64,000 bases of DNA, from assembly GCA_002270565.1 (NCBI GenBank), contig NQMI01000030.1:248001-312000 (forward strand), in the 5' to 3' direction. This document shows positions 11,130 through 21,266 of the stretch, piece after piece. The DNA comes from Stenocarpella maydis (Eukaryota > Ascomycota > Sordariomycetes > Diaporthales > Diaporthaceae). A model generated the notes under the pieces. It worked only from the letters and a program-made list of their open reading frames with translations. It was not told the DNA's origin and did not search any database. The position numbers and the translations under genes are program-made. Every line of letters begins with the position of its first letter. Positions within the stretch are counted from its first letter, which is position 1.

Positions 11130-11529
11130 CCCTAGGGGGGTTTAGAAGTTTAAATCATAAGGGTTATAAAAATAAGTAAAGTAAATAGGTATATATAGCA
11201 GCTGAGTAATGAAATAATAGCATATAAGTGCTATATTCCTAAGGAGATAGATATAACTAAACTTGCCCTTTTTTCTCCTCTCTCTATCCATTCCTTCTTC
11301 CCCCTTCTTATATAAGGATCTCTCCTTACTACTTCGCTACTCTAAAGCTGCTTATAACTTGCGCTTTTATAGCAGGCCCCTTCGGTATAGTCTTGGAGTG
11401 AAACCTTTGATATATGATCTTCCTTAGCACTGTTTGGGCTGCCCATTGCGTGCTGGTTGCTTCTTCGTAGCGCCCCCATAGGGCTTTTGGGTGCCTTAGC
11501 CCAGGGTAGCATACTGGATCCTGACAATT
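11130..11529 (-). repeat. Candidate 5' LTR of the gag element
   Basis: The minus strand begins TGTCAGGATCCAGTATGC at 11529 at an abrupt boundary with AT-rich DNA. TG is the usual LTR start. About 150 bp inside is GCTATAAAAGCGC, a good TATA box, followed by purine-rich leader-like sequence. It lies upstream of the gag frame in the right orientation and spacing. The second LTR was not found, and the inner end (CA) and primer-binding site cannot be fixed, so the left limit is approximate. Confidence 0.45.
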
Positions 11530-11599
11530 ACTAATTATAAGTATTAAAAATACTTAAGCCTTACTTAATAATAACTTTTTAGAAAAATCCTTAAAGTAT

Positions 11600-11800
11600 A
11601 TAATAAAAAATAAATAAAATCAATAATAACCTTATAAAAATTGCTATAGAGTTAAATTAAAGCTAGTAAAAAGCTTAAAAGGAAGAAGGTTATAATTAAC
11701 TTAAATGCAGCTTTTACTAATATTAAGGCTATTTAGAAGGCTAAAATTGAGGCTAGTAAGGTATTATTTAATAACGATATATCTGATGATTTCTCAATAC
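11600..11800 (+). pseudogene. Possible pogo-type transposase C-terminal tail
   Basis: The plus strand reads KKLKRKKVIINLNAAFTNI (about 11670-11730) followed by KAI*KAKIEASKVLF. Fungal pogo/Fot-type transposases often end with a basic RKRKK motif, then a (D/N)xNxxFxxI element and an alanine-rich helix. Only this tail is readable, with stops upstream. Low confidence. Confidence 0.3.
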
Positions 11801-11979
11801 CAGCAAGAAAGGGATCAGTTATTATTATAGCGGGCAATTGAAGTTGGAAATAGTGGCATTATTAATGAGGAAGGGGGGCCAGAACAGGGGGGGGCCGAAT
11901 GTGGGCCACCCACGTTACTGGAGACGTGGTTGTTGCTTCGAAATTGTTCTCGATTTCTCATCCCTACTCCAAGTGACCA

Positions 11980-12213
11980 CCCAGACTTCCATTGGTACGG
12001 CGGAAGGTCCTCAAGCTCAAGCTCGAGGTCCTCGACCTGCAGATCGACCAGGCCCAGAACGGCAAGGACAACGCCGCCAAGATCGCCGCCGATCATCAGC
12101 CGCAACTCAATTGTGCGTGTTTTGAAGCTGATGAGTTGCTCTTTGGCCCCGATGGTGACCAGTTTCCTTCCGATCCCTTCTTCTACTGGGAACACCTGTC
12201 TAATTGTTAGATT
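11980..12213 (+). pseudogene. Coding-like exon fragment, unidentified
   Basis: A GC3-rich open stretch (VLKLKLEVLDLQIDQAQNGK…) ends in TAG at 12208-12210. Codon choice (CTC, AAG, GTC, GAC) looks like genuine exon sequence, yet there is no start codon and the sequence just upstream is degenerate. Probably a truncated gene end at the border of the repeat block. No family recognised. Confidence 0.3.
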
Positions 12214-12230
12214 AGTGTAGCTCGAGATCA

Positions 12231-12857
12231 CAGAACTAAGTAGACGGCCAGGGAGTGCCCAATGTCGCCGTGAAAGACTCTTGATGAGGTAGGTACATTA
12301 GGTCCGCCCGGCAAAACGTGGCAATCCATGTAGTCAATCTCACTGGGCTTAGACCATGCATGTCCATGGGGAACTGACCTCCATGCTGGAACAGTTATGG
12401 TAAAGGAGAACTACGGAGGATGAATAATGAATAGGGTGGCCTGGTAAGTTTCCTAATGTTTGCTTTGGGAGTTCTTCGGCTCGCAGTGACCTTTCTCCCT
12501 CGCCATAGTCGGCTGAGTGGACCGAAAGGACAGATAGGTATGTTCGTCCACAGTCCAGGGTTCTGACATAACTGGTCGTCACCTTTTTGGAGGTCACGAA
12601 ACCGCCGAAATTGGGAGATGGATAGCACAGTGCTGCTATGTTGTCAACTGCGTCGAGCACAACGCCCCACCACGCGCCGCTGCTCGAATAGCCGGCCAAC
12701 AACATGGAAGAGAATGAGTTTCAACGCGACGGTATGGACATAAAGGTATCTAAAGTAAAGCATCCCAGAATTCCAGCTCGTCCGATAAAAGCTTTCCAAC
12801 GAAGAAATCAGTTTCCGCGCGCTCTGCCTGTGCTCTCCAACTCGACTTGCCCACTGG
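12231..12857. other. Intergenic
   Basis: No supported coding sequence; only short overlapping frames on both strands. It contains the 3' flank of the protoglobin gene. Confidence 0.5.
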
Positions 12858-14255
12858 CTACGCTGCGGATGCCTCCTCTTTCTCTGGCGAATCCGTACCG
12901 ACCTTTGATGGACTGGCCTCTCCCTTTACTCGTGTAGGAATACCCGAGAAGGGACACGTCTTGGGCGTCGTCGGGCTCTTGGGGGCACCAACAGGGGATC
13001 CCGAGCCCTCAGACTTGCCTTCTTCGATGTCATCCAGCACTTTCTGTCCGCCCAGGTAGCCCTCCTTCTCGTACTGGTGCACCTCCATGTCCTCGCGGAA
13101 CTCGTCGCCGTCGCGGACGTACCACTTGGCAAACAGGTCGTTCTGGATCCAGATGACCTTGTTGAGCGCCTTGACTAGGGCGATCTTCCGGTCCATCTTG
13201 ATGCGGGGGTGCGAGAGCAGGGCCTCGGTCAGCGTGTCCTGGATAAACCCCAGGCAGGCGCCGATGTGGACGTACTCCACGTGCAGTGGGTGTTCTCTCC
13301 CGCGGCCAACGTGCATCATGCTGGTCGGATGACAGGTTTAGCTGACTGCATATCCAGCGCACGGTCAACAAGAAAGCTTACCCAACCTTGTCCAAGTAAT
13401 ACCAGAACTCCATTGTGCTAGGATCGGAACACAGCTTGTTCAGGTACGCCCGCAGGAACATTTTCCTGTGCATGATCTTGAGCAAGACGAATTAGCAATT
13501 GGGGAGACATGGTCGTCATACACGGCCGGCAAAGGGAATAATCCCAGCTTGATGTTTAAGCTTCTCCCCAGGTTTAATTTGTTGTAAATATGAAGGCGCA
13601 AAGGGCCACACATGTGCTTACCTGTGGACTGTTCTCAGTCAGACTCGGGTCGACCGGACCCTCATAGCTTGTACTTCTCGTCTCGAAGGCACGCGCAGTG
13701 ATGTCGTATTGTAATAGCTTATGGTAGACGATCTATTCAGTATTAAGATCTGGTCAGTACTTCTTCAGCCTAAACGCCGATGGCAACCTCTTGGAGTGGG
13801 CTCCCGGCCCTGGAATTCGACACTGAAGATGATGGTGCTTGTGCAGGCAGATGCTACGTACGTTCACAATGGCTGGTATCAGCTGTTTGATGTATTTGGA
13901 GCCTGTTATGAGGGCCTCGATATCATCTGTGGCGGTGTCAGTGTGGTCGGTACTAACGGTGGAAAATATTTGCAGCACTCACTGGAACCAAAGTCTAAGA
14001 ATGTGTGCAGATATTGAACTCTTGCTTCGAGATTTGTATACCTGCTAGAGTTAGACAATCAAGCACTGACGAGGGCATCCCATAGTATCGGAAGGGGCTG
14101 GAATTAGCCAGTCTCCAAAGATGAAGCCCTAAACATGATTGGAACGGGTGCAACAGAGCAGGCTGTGATTTATTGCCGCCCTCTTGTAGTTCAAGTAACG
14201 TGTGAAAGATGACAACTGAAGCAGCTTACAGATCTTTGCGATCGACGTGGCGCAT
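12858..14255 (-). CDS. Fungal protoglobin-domain protein
   Basis: Six exons, complement(join(12858..13320, 13382..13476, 13622..13732, 13862..13926, 13983..14041, 14230..14255)), 272 residues. All five introns are GT-AG (donors GTAAGC, GTGAGT, GTACGT, GTAAGC, GTAAGC) and every phase joins in frame. The tiny first exon encodes MRHVDRKDL and splices to YTNLEARVQYLHTFLDF. The order MRHVDR / DIEALITGSKYIKQLIPA / YDITARAFETRSTSYEGPVD / MHRKMFLRAYL / FWYYLDKVGMMHVG / HVEYVHIGACLGFIQD matches the haem-binding protoglobin domain found across filamentous fungi. The His in MMHVG (residue 122) and those in the HPLHVEYVH segment are candidate haem ligands. The C-terminus after about residue 190 is acidic, then Ser/Pro/Lys-rich and disordered. 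Probable role: gas or redox sensing or binding; no experiment defines it here. Confidence 0.88.
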
Positions 14256-14954
14256 GGGCCGAAATCCCACAGATGGCCCCATATTTTTCAGTGACAGATC
14301 AAGGACGAAATCTGTTAGAACCTTTTTTTTTTTTTTTGGTTGTTGATCACAGAAGAAGTTGTTGTCTGACCCGGAGCAGCACAACACTGTCGAGAGAGTT
14401 GGGGCCTAGCTAGCTGGCTGGCTCGAGGACGTGGTGGAATGACAAGTGATTTGGGTCTTGAGGATCTTGAGGAGTCTGCAGGTTTTCAAGTACTTGATAA
14501 CTTTATAAGAAGCGCCTATCACGATGTTTCGTAAAACGGGGGCTCTTATTGAGCGGCCAAAGAAACTGGCATCATGTGTTTCTGGGCTCTCTGCTGACAA
14601 TTGAGGCTGTCTCCTTGGATGGAGTGATTGTGGTCTGATTTGTGGGGCCGAGCTGGGCGCGGTCGAACCACCGATCCTCAAGGGCTGCGGACGGGAATCC
14701 CGGAACAAATCGCCCAGGCGCGAACATGCCTTTGACAACTAAAATATAATGGCGCTTTCCAGCCCGATCACTCCCGTGCACGAAAACGGCTTGCCAGGAA
14801 CATGACCAAATTTTAAAAATTTCCATCGTCCTGTCCCACGACCAACCCGACGACTTTGCGGTTGTCAGCACCGGATCCCTGCTCTCCGAAAGCAGGTTGG
14901 ACCAGCGTACTGCGTATTACTCTTCCATAACAAGCAAGCCCTGCTAAAACATAC
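14256..14954. other. Intergenic with T-run
   Basis: No gene seen. Contains a 15-base T run (14323-14337) about 70 bp upstream of the protoglobin start, and the 3' flank of the dehydrogenase gene. Confidence 0.5.
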
Positions 14955-16012
14955 TCAATACGTCGACTGGATGATCGATGAACGGCCGCCATCATTCAGG
15001 ATGACATTTCCGTTGGTGAACGACCCGGCACGACTCGCCAGATATAAGATCGCCCCAGCCATTTCCTCTGGACCGCCGAACTTCTGCGTCGGGATCCAAC
15101 CAGGGTTATCCTGCGTCTCCTGATCTGGATTGCGGCCGCCTATCATCCCGGCCGACAATTCCGACGGGAAAACTATGTCGCCAGTCAGTTTGTCTTGGGA
15201 AAGACCACACACACATATCCTGGCGCAAGACAGAGGTGAGTGAGCACTCACGTCCCGGCGCCAGAGCGTTGACTCGGATGCCATACGGTGTCAGGTTTGT
15301 GGAAGCCTGCTTCATGAGGTGCAGGATGGCGGCCTTGCTGCCTCCGTACGCCGGCGAGGTGTACCAGCTCCTCGAGAAGGCGGCCAGGCTCGCAATGAAG
15401 ACGACCTGGCTCTGGATGCTCGGGTGCTGGGCCCCTTGGACTGGTGCCCCGAAGGCCCCGGGCCTGCCAGAGACGGCGTGTTTGTTGCCCGCGTCCAGCA
15501 GCTCCAGGAAGCTGGCCATGGTGAACCAGGCCCCGGCGACGTTGACCTGGAATGTCTGGGTGAAGTCCTCGATGGAAGGGCCGAGGAGTTTCGTGCGCAA
15601 GTCGGACACGGACAGGGTCTTGTCATAATGGTTCGCCGGTCCCAGGATGCCGCTGTTGGCGATGAGGAGGTTGATATACCCGGTCTCACCGGCAATCTGG
15701 TCGACTGCAGACTGGAGCGATTCCTTGGAAACCACATCACACACGATAGCAACCATTACATCTGGGTACTTGGCCGCGGCTTGCCTGATCACATCGGGAC
15801 GACGACCGAGAAGATATACCTTGCGAGCACCGTTTACGGCAAGAGCTTCGGCCATGTTCCAGCCAATGCCTGTGCCGTGGTCAGCGGGACGCCCAGGGCT
15901 GCACGCATCGAGGGCGTCAGGTGGGTGATATGGGTGTGCTCGCACCTGTGCCCCCGCCGGTCACAACGGCGACGATGCCGTCAACCCCAAAGATGCTTCT
16001 TGTGTCCAGCAT
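14955..16012 (-). CDS. Short-chain dehydrogenase/reductase
   Basis: Three exons, complement(join(14955..15172, 15252..15869, 15946..16012)), 300 residues. Introns are 79 bp (donor GTGAGT, acceptor CATAG) and 76 bp (donor GTGCGA, acceptor CACAG), and both restore conserved motifs. Classical SDR features: NAD(P)-binding TGGGTGIG at residues 18-25, NSG at 94-96 in place of NAG, Asn132 in NVAG, catalytic Ser183, Tyr197 and Lys201 (YGGSK), and NALAPG followed by LFPSEL. The C-terminal GGPEEMAGAILYLAS and DGG segments are complete. Likely cytosolic oxidoreductase of unknown substrate. It is divergent from the NmrA-like gene, which suggests shared control. Confidence 0.95.
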
Positions 16013-16692
16013 CCTGCCCCTGTTCGGTTTCGCGACTACTATATAACAAGTCCTAGTCTTGAAAATAGAGCAGAGGGTGGCAATGGGGATTGGAAAACGT
16101 CTTGTCGTGGGTGGTTCGTGCTTGATATTTTCTGTACGATTTCTTGTGCAGCTGACCGGTCTTTGAAAGCCGAGCCGGGAACGCCAAAATCAAGGGCCAG
16201 GCTACAAAAGCCCAGGAAAGGTCGCTGCGTAATCTGGTTATTAATACTCCGCCGGCACCAGCAGTACAAAGGGGGATATGATGTGGGGACCTCCGGATTG
16301 CTGAGTACTCTGACCTATTTCTGTTCACAGTGTGGTAGCACAGAGACATCGGGCATGTTCAGTGCATATACTAATCTGTTCAGACCCAGGATTAGCTGAT
16401 GAAATCACCGCTCCGGCACCGGCAGGCCGAATCTCGGCACCTAATCTTGACTTTGACCTGCGTATCCGTCACCGCTTGACTAAAACATCATCATCGGAAG
16501 GTCTGTCGAACGAAGCCTTCGACCACACACACCTTGCTTCTGTTTCGTTTGGAGAACCAGTGTTTTCTTTTTTATGTTTTGTTTCCCGCTCCCTTGACAT
16601 TGCAGGCAGCACTGGCCAACCTGCCCTGACCAGTCGACCGACCAAAGCAAATTGCACAGATGCATCTGTCAGACTGCCTCAGACACCACACC
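16013..16692. promoter_or_regulatory. Shared intergenic region of a divergent gene pair
   Basis: 680 bp separate the start codons of the dehydrogenase (left) and the NmrA-like protein (right), so both promoters must lie here. A CT-rich stretch (about 16558-16600) precedes the rightward start. No specific operator could be identified by eye. Confidence 0.6.
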
Positions 16693-17607
16693 ATGTCCAT
16701 TGTCAGAGTAACTCTCGTCGGGGCCACGGGAAGCTTAGGTGTACCGATACTTGACGCCCTGGTCAGTGAAGGCAGCTTCGAGGTCACCGTTCTTCAGCGT
16801 GCCTCGTCCAAGTCCAAGCCTGGACACCTCGACAAGATCCGCGTTGAGACAGTATCCGACAGCCTACCGATAGATGAGCTCACAGAAAAGCTACGGGGTC
16901 AAGACGCGGTAGTCGTCTGCTACCGGGCAAAGGAGGCCTCAGAGCAGATCAAGTTCGGCGAGGCAGCAGCCGCCGCGGGCGTCAAGAGGCTCATCCCCGC
17001 CGATTTCGGAAGCTGCGACAGCAGCGGCAAGAGGGAGAGGGAGCTGGTCAGGCTGTTCGACCTGAAGGTGCAGATCCGCGAGAGCCTGCAGCGGCTGGCA
17101 GAGGAGCACAAGGGCTTCACCTGGACGAGCCTGGTCAACGGGCACTTCTTCGACTGGGGCCTGCGCGAGAACTTCCTCCACTTCGACCTGGATGCCAGGA
17201 GGGCGGAGATCGTCGACGACGGCAACACGAAAAGCTCCCAGGCGACGCTGGCGCAGATCGCGAGGGCGACCGTGAGGATCCTGCAGCGGCCCGAGGAGAC
17301 CAAGAACAGGATGCTGTTCATCCAGAGCTTCTGCGTCAGCCAGAACGAGGTTCTGCAGTCTTTGGAGAAGGCAACGGGCGTCTCGTGGGAGGTCGAGCAC
17401 GTGGATTCGGAGAAGTTCATCCGTGAGAAGAAGGCCCTGGCAGATCAGGGCAATAAGGACGCCATTGAGGATTTGGTTTTCGTCCTAGGGGCTATCGACG
17501 GGAACTGGGAGCAGAAACCGGACTTCGCCATGAACCTCCTCGGCTTGCAGAATGAGAATCTGGATACCATTGTCCAGCAAGTTGTTAGCGAGAGGACAGC
17601 AAAATGA
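16693..17607 (+). CDS. NmrA-like / isoflavone-reductase-like NAD(P)-binding protein
   Basis: Single exon, 304 residues from the ATG at 16693 (MSIVRVTLVGATG). An in-frame ATG 33 bp upstream would add a tail that does not fit the family. The Rossmann motif GATGSLG is at residues 10-16, followed by QRASS, where an Arg/Ser pair often selects NADP. GVKRLIPADFGS, the family signature after the fourth strand, and the GHFFDWGL segment are both present. These atypical SDR proteins act as reductases of small aromatic or secondary metabolites, or as redox sensors. Substrate is unknown. The divergent dehydrogenase suggests two reductive steps of one route. Confidence 0.95.
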   Translation: MSIVRVTLVGATGSLGVPILDALVSEGSFEVTVLQRASSKSKPGHLDKIRVETVSDSLPIDELTEKLRGQDAVVVCYRAKEASEQIKFGEAAAAAGVKRLIPADFGSCDSSGKRERELVRLFDLKVQIRESLQRLAEEHKGFTWTSLVNGHFFDWGLRENFLHFDLDARRAEIVDDGNTKSSQATLAQIARATVRILQRPEETKNRMLFIQSFCVSQNEVLQSLEKATGVSWEVEHVDSEKFIREKKALADQGNKDAIEDLVFVLGAIDGNWEQKPDFAMNLLGLQNENLDTIVQQVVSERTAK

Positions 17608-19149
17608 TGCGCTTGGGCGTGTATGAAGGCCGCCCAAATATCCATTGACGACAGAGCAGCTACAGCATATTCTCCGCCATGGGCTCGAAATATGAGCGTG
17701 CGAGGGCCTCCCGCGTATTTCCTCGATGCCCGCCTTGGTACAACGCCATCCATATGACAACCAACTATGCACTTGATCAGGTTTTTGAATGTTCACTGCA
17801 ACCCGACCCTATCACTGTACGCATCGCAGACAGGCCAGGGGGCTGAGCTGCAGCGGCGGTTCGCAGAAGATCCCGCTAGCCCGGAGGATGTTGTCCAGCC
17901 CGCGCGTGCCAATGATTGTAGGCTCCGATGCGGCTGTGGAGGCAGCCGCGTCGGCGTTTGTGTTCGGCGTGCACATGGAGATCTATCAGATGGTGCGCGA
18001 AATTTGAATGCGATCACCCGAGGAGGCCCTCTGGAGGGCGATGTCAGAGAAACTTTGGCGGATGAGAATGTGCTGTGCTTGCCTGCCAGCCTGGTTTGGA
18101 GGAAGGCCTTCTGGCCGATGTCTTCAACCCTCCGAAATAAGTGGCGACCTGACTTGTACAATGTCAATTTCTCCTCATGGGACTAGAATCACTGACTTGC
18201 TTGTATGATTGTGATGCCTTGTTGGCTGACAGCTTTTGGAAGAAAGTAAGACTGCCAGTAAATGAGCAGCGTATGATTTGTTACAGTAAGCCAGATGCCT
18301 GGTGTGCAGTCACGGAGTCCTGTCCGGAGTTGCCTGTGGTCTTGTGACGCGGTCACAATACCGAACGGCTGCTCCCTTGAGCAATGATCCTCATTTTTGA
18401 TCCTCGTCTTCTCTGGTCAAACCCTACAATAATGCTGAATGAAATTTAGCTATCCTCCAGTTTCTTGGTCCAGATCACTGTTGGGACTAAATCTCGTCCT
18501 AGTGTGCCGCTGTGGCGGATGCATCCAGGCCTAAAAGCATCTCACATTGCAAGGGGCGAACGGCGATGACTCTCCACCCTCCCTGCTAAAGTAAGTATAA
18601 GTAGCCTAATGCACTCACTAACTAGCCACGCCACTGCACAGAGGCCTCTGGACCCCAAGTGTACTTAGGCCGGCTTGGGCGTTCTCAGCGCCACCCGCAA
18701 GGGCTGATCAGCCGGGATGACAAGGTCGCAGCGGATGAGTCGCTGACTATGGAGGGGGCTGTGCTACCAATCAATACACATGACTGTACTTCGTAACTTC
18801 GTGTGACCGTCGCCGCTGGACATGGTGCACTCGCTCCTTTCACTGCATGCAGCTGAGAGATCAAATATCAGCCGTCGTTCCGGATGACAGGCAATTGAGA
18901 TCTTCTCAGAATATCATCGAAATCCACAGGAATATCATCCAGATTCACAGATTCTTCCCACGCGCGACAAAAAGCCGCACCTGTACAATCCGACCAACCA
19001 ACACGGACGCTTTCGTCTGGAACCGGACGAAGAGTAAACAAGCGAGTCAAATGTCTGCCGACGCAATTCTACCTGCCCTGCTAAAAATCCGTAGACTTCC
19101 TGCTGGAGCTCATACCTTCATGTGCGAATCCGTCCCATGCTTCGGCACC
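17608..19149. other. Intergenic with a possible decayed coding piece
   Basis: At about 17890-18007 the plus strand reads a short Ala-rich segment, SAFVFGVHMEIYQMVREI, ending in TGA. It is reminiscent of the N-terminal helix of DUF1254-type proteins, but nothing recognisable follows. 18010-18840 has no supported gene. The frame of the next gene is open from 18847, but its first ~100 codons look non-conserved. Confidence 0.35.
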
Positions 19150-19704
19150 ATGGGGACATACCAATCAAGGAGCGACGTGAAGTCTACCAATGACAAGCAC
19201 AAGGCGATTATAATCTCTGGGTTTTGTGCCATCGGAAAGACATATTTCTCATCGACCAAGGGCGGCAAGCACGGCTCCGAAATGGTCCATGACCTCGACT
19301 CGAGCGCCTACAGCTCCAAGCCTGGGTTTCCAGAGAACTACGTTGCGGAGATTCGGAAACTGGCAGAGAAGTCGTGTATCATCCTGGTCTCGACCCATGG
19401 AGGCCTTCCTACAAAGCTGACCAAGGAGGGCTATTACGTCGCCCTGGTCTACCCCAGGGGTGGTCCAGAACCAAAGAAGGAGTGGCTGCGCAGGCTCGAG
19501 GAACGCGAGGAAGCGGGTAAAGACTCGCGCCTCTACAAAGTCACCGAGGACAAATGGGACCTATGGTATGAGACGACCGCTGCCGAAGAGATCACCAGCA
19601 GATGGACTCTTTCCAATGACCAGTATCTGAGTGATATCTTTGGCAACATACATGCCGACTTCCGGGCATTCAAAGACCGCGAAGGCCAGCAAGGCACGCG
19701 ATGA
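19150..19704 (+). CDS. Small P-loop NTPase, phage-kinase-like
   Basis: 184 residues from the ATG at 19150, which has a perfect fungal context (CACCATGG). The same frame is open from ATGs at 18847 and 19051, so a longer N-terminus is possible. A Walker A motif GFCAIGKT (residues 24-31) follows a hydrophobic strand AIIIS. Next comes VHDLDSSAYS (residues 46-55), then FPENYV, an IILVSTHGGL strand, YVALVYP, and near the end NDQYLSDI. This order closely resembles small P-loop proteins common in Firmicutes and their phages, usually annotated as ATPase or nucleotide-kinase-like. The 3' end faces the transporter gene with only 14 bp between stop codons. Function is inferred: phosphotransfer to a small molecule or nucleotide. 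A transfer origin is possible. Confidence 0.75.
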   Translation: MGTYQSRSDVKSTNDKHKAIIISGFCAIGKTYFSSTKGGKHGSEMVHDLDSSAYSSKPGFPENYVAEIRKLAEKSCIILVSTHGGLPTKLTKEGYYVALVYPRGGPEPKKEWLRRLEEREEAGKDSRLYKVTEDKWDLWYETTAAEEITSRWTLSNDQYLSDIFGNIHADFRAFKDREGQQGTR

Positions 19705-19718
19705 GGCCTCGATGGACA

Positions 19719-21266
19719 TTACTGTACCTGGATCCGGCAAAAGATGAGAATTGCCGCGGTGTAGCACCCAGCGCTTACGAAATACGGCATTCCCAACGCC
19801 GCGCCCCCGATGCCTATCCCCCGAACCCAGAGAAACGCCATCAGCGGCGCGCCCAGAAGCGAGCCCAGCGTCTTCACCAGCATCACAATCGCGAAGACTG
19901 GTGTTTCTGCATCTGCGCCAGGCATTGATGCTTCACGGTCCCCATCTTCCCGGCCGTGCGTGGTGGAAGAACAGATAGCCGGCGACTTGAGCAGCGAGAG
20001 CGTGAAGATTGGGAGGGCAGATCCAAGCGCATAGACAAGAAGCGACGGCACGAGCAGCCAGATGGTTGCAGAGACCGCGATGGCGGCGGCGCCCAGGACA
20101 GAGACGCCGAAGCACAGTTTGGCAAACCGGAAGTTGACGCGGTCTGATGCCCCAGGCGAGAGCCCGTTCCCCCCTGCAACGGCCGAGCGGAGGACACGAG
20201 GCACGATGGCTGTCAGCAGCACGAAGTTGACGATCGCCTTGCCGGAGAGGAGGTATCCCGCGGCCGCGAACGTCCACTGGTACCGCTTGGAGATGTACTG
20301 GACGAGGAGCTTCGTGTCGGAACTGGCCAATGAGGCAAGGAGGAAGCAGGCGAGCAGCAGGGAGAAGTTACGAGGATGGCTAGCCAGCACTGCTCGCAGC
20401 GCTTGGAAGCGCTCAATGACCGATCGCACGATTGTCGGGGCCGAGTCCCGGGCTTTGAGCAGCGGCGAAGACAATAAAGGCTGTGACTGCTCATCCCGCT
20501 GGCCCTTTGCCGTTTTGTGGTCAGGGAGCATCGAGATGATTGGGATAGCAATCACGAGGAGGGCGAGGCCGATCCAGAAGGGCAGCCAGAGAAGCAATGT
20601 CATCGAGGCGGAGGCAAGCGCAGGTCCCAGCAGATTGACAACGTATGTAATAGAGCTCATATACCCGAAGTAGGATGCTCGAAGTACGTAGTCGTCCGTG
20701 ATTCCAGCTGCAAGTGAGTAGGTTATCGAGTTGAAGACACAGTCGCCTCCGAGGAACGAAAATACGGGACCTGCTGCGATCGCCTTTGTGGGGAGTATCC
20801 TGTCGAAGTAGCCGACAACAACCGCCCAGGTGAGCATGAACATTCTGGGAACTAGGTTGAGCCAGAGAAGGGCCCGCCGGCCGTATCTCTCCGACACAAG
20901 CCCAAGGGGTATCGTCATTACGAAATCTGGGAAGTATCAGTCTCAGGAATACGAAGCCGACGCTGGCCGATGCTCACCACCAACCATCCAAGTTGTGTCC
21001 ATGAAACCCTGAATCCGACCCAGGCCAGCTTGGATCGGATCTGCCTTGCAGAGCTTCTCCTCGATGCTTCCATCATGCCCAATGACAGATGGATCATGCT
21101 GACTGTAGTACTCCTTGCAGAGTCGCATTTCCACAACCCTGTTCAACGGCAATTGGTATAGGCTTGCCGAGAGGTTAACAAGAAGGAGTAGGCTGAGCAA
21201 TGCAGCAATGGCGGAGCGCGGCAGCTTGTGGCGGCGGCGTGACCCGGACTCGGCTTCATCATCCAT
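19719..21266 (-). CDS. MFS transporter
   Basis: Two exons, complement(join(19719..20926, 20978..21266)), 498 residues; the 51-bp intron has donor GTGAGC and acceptor CCCAG. Major facilitator with about 12 membrane segments. The first helix follows a basic N-terminus (SAIAALLSLLLLVNLSASLY). A loop carries cysteines (LCKEYY, KLCKADP). Motif A-like GLVSERYGRR lies after helix 2. The central cytoplasmic loop (about residues 255-300) is charged, and six further helices follow. This architecture, with a large first extracellular loop holding cysteines, is shared by a fungal MFS group of unknown substrates. Export of a metabolite or toxin is plausible given the adjacent reductases, but unproven. Confidence 0.93.

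Larger units (their letters stand above)
5860..11830. mobile_element. AT-rich RIP-decayed transposon block
   Basis: Composition changes sharply from mixed GC to strongly A+T-rich, TpA-dominated sequence, with very few CpG or CpA dinucleotides in the left 3.4 kb. Stretches inside still look like retroelement proteins once TAA/TAG are read through, which is the pattern left by repeat-induced point mutation of duplicated DNA in Pezizomycotina. Decay is heaviest at 5860-9250 and milder at 9540-11530, suggesting more than one element or age. It is interrupted by an N run (7756-7928) and a single N (9259). Subfeatures are listed separately. 5860-7200 shows no recognisable protein; about 6470-6760 is less AT-rich and followed by TATATAAATA (about 6752), so it may be an LTR edge. 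Confidence 0.88.
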
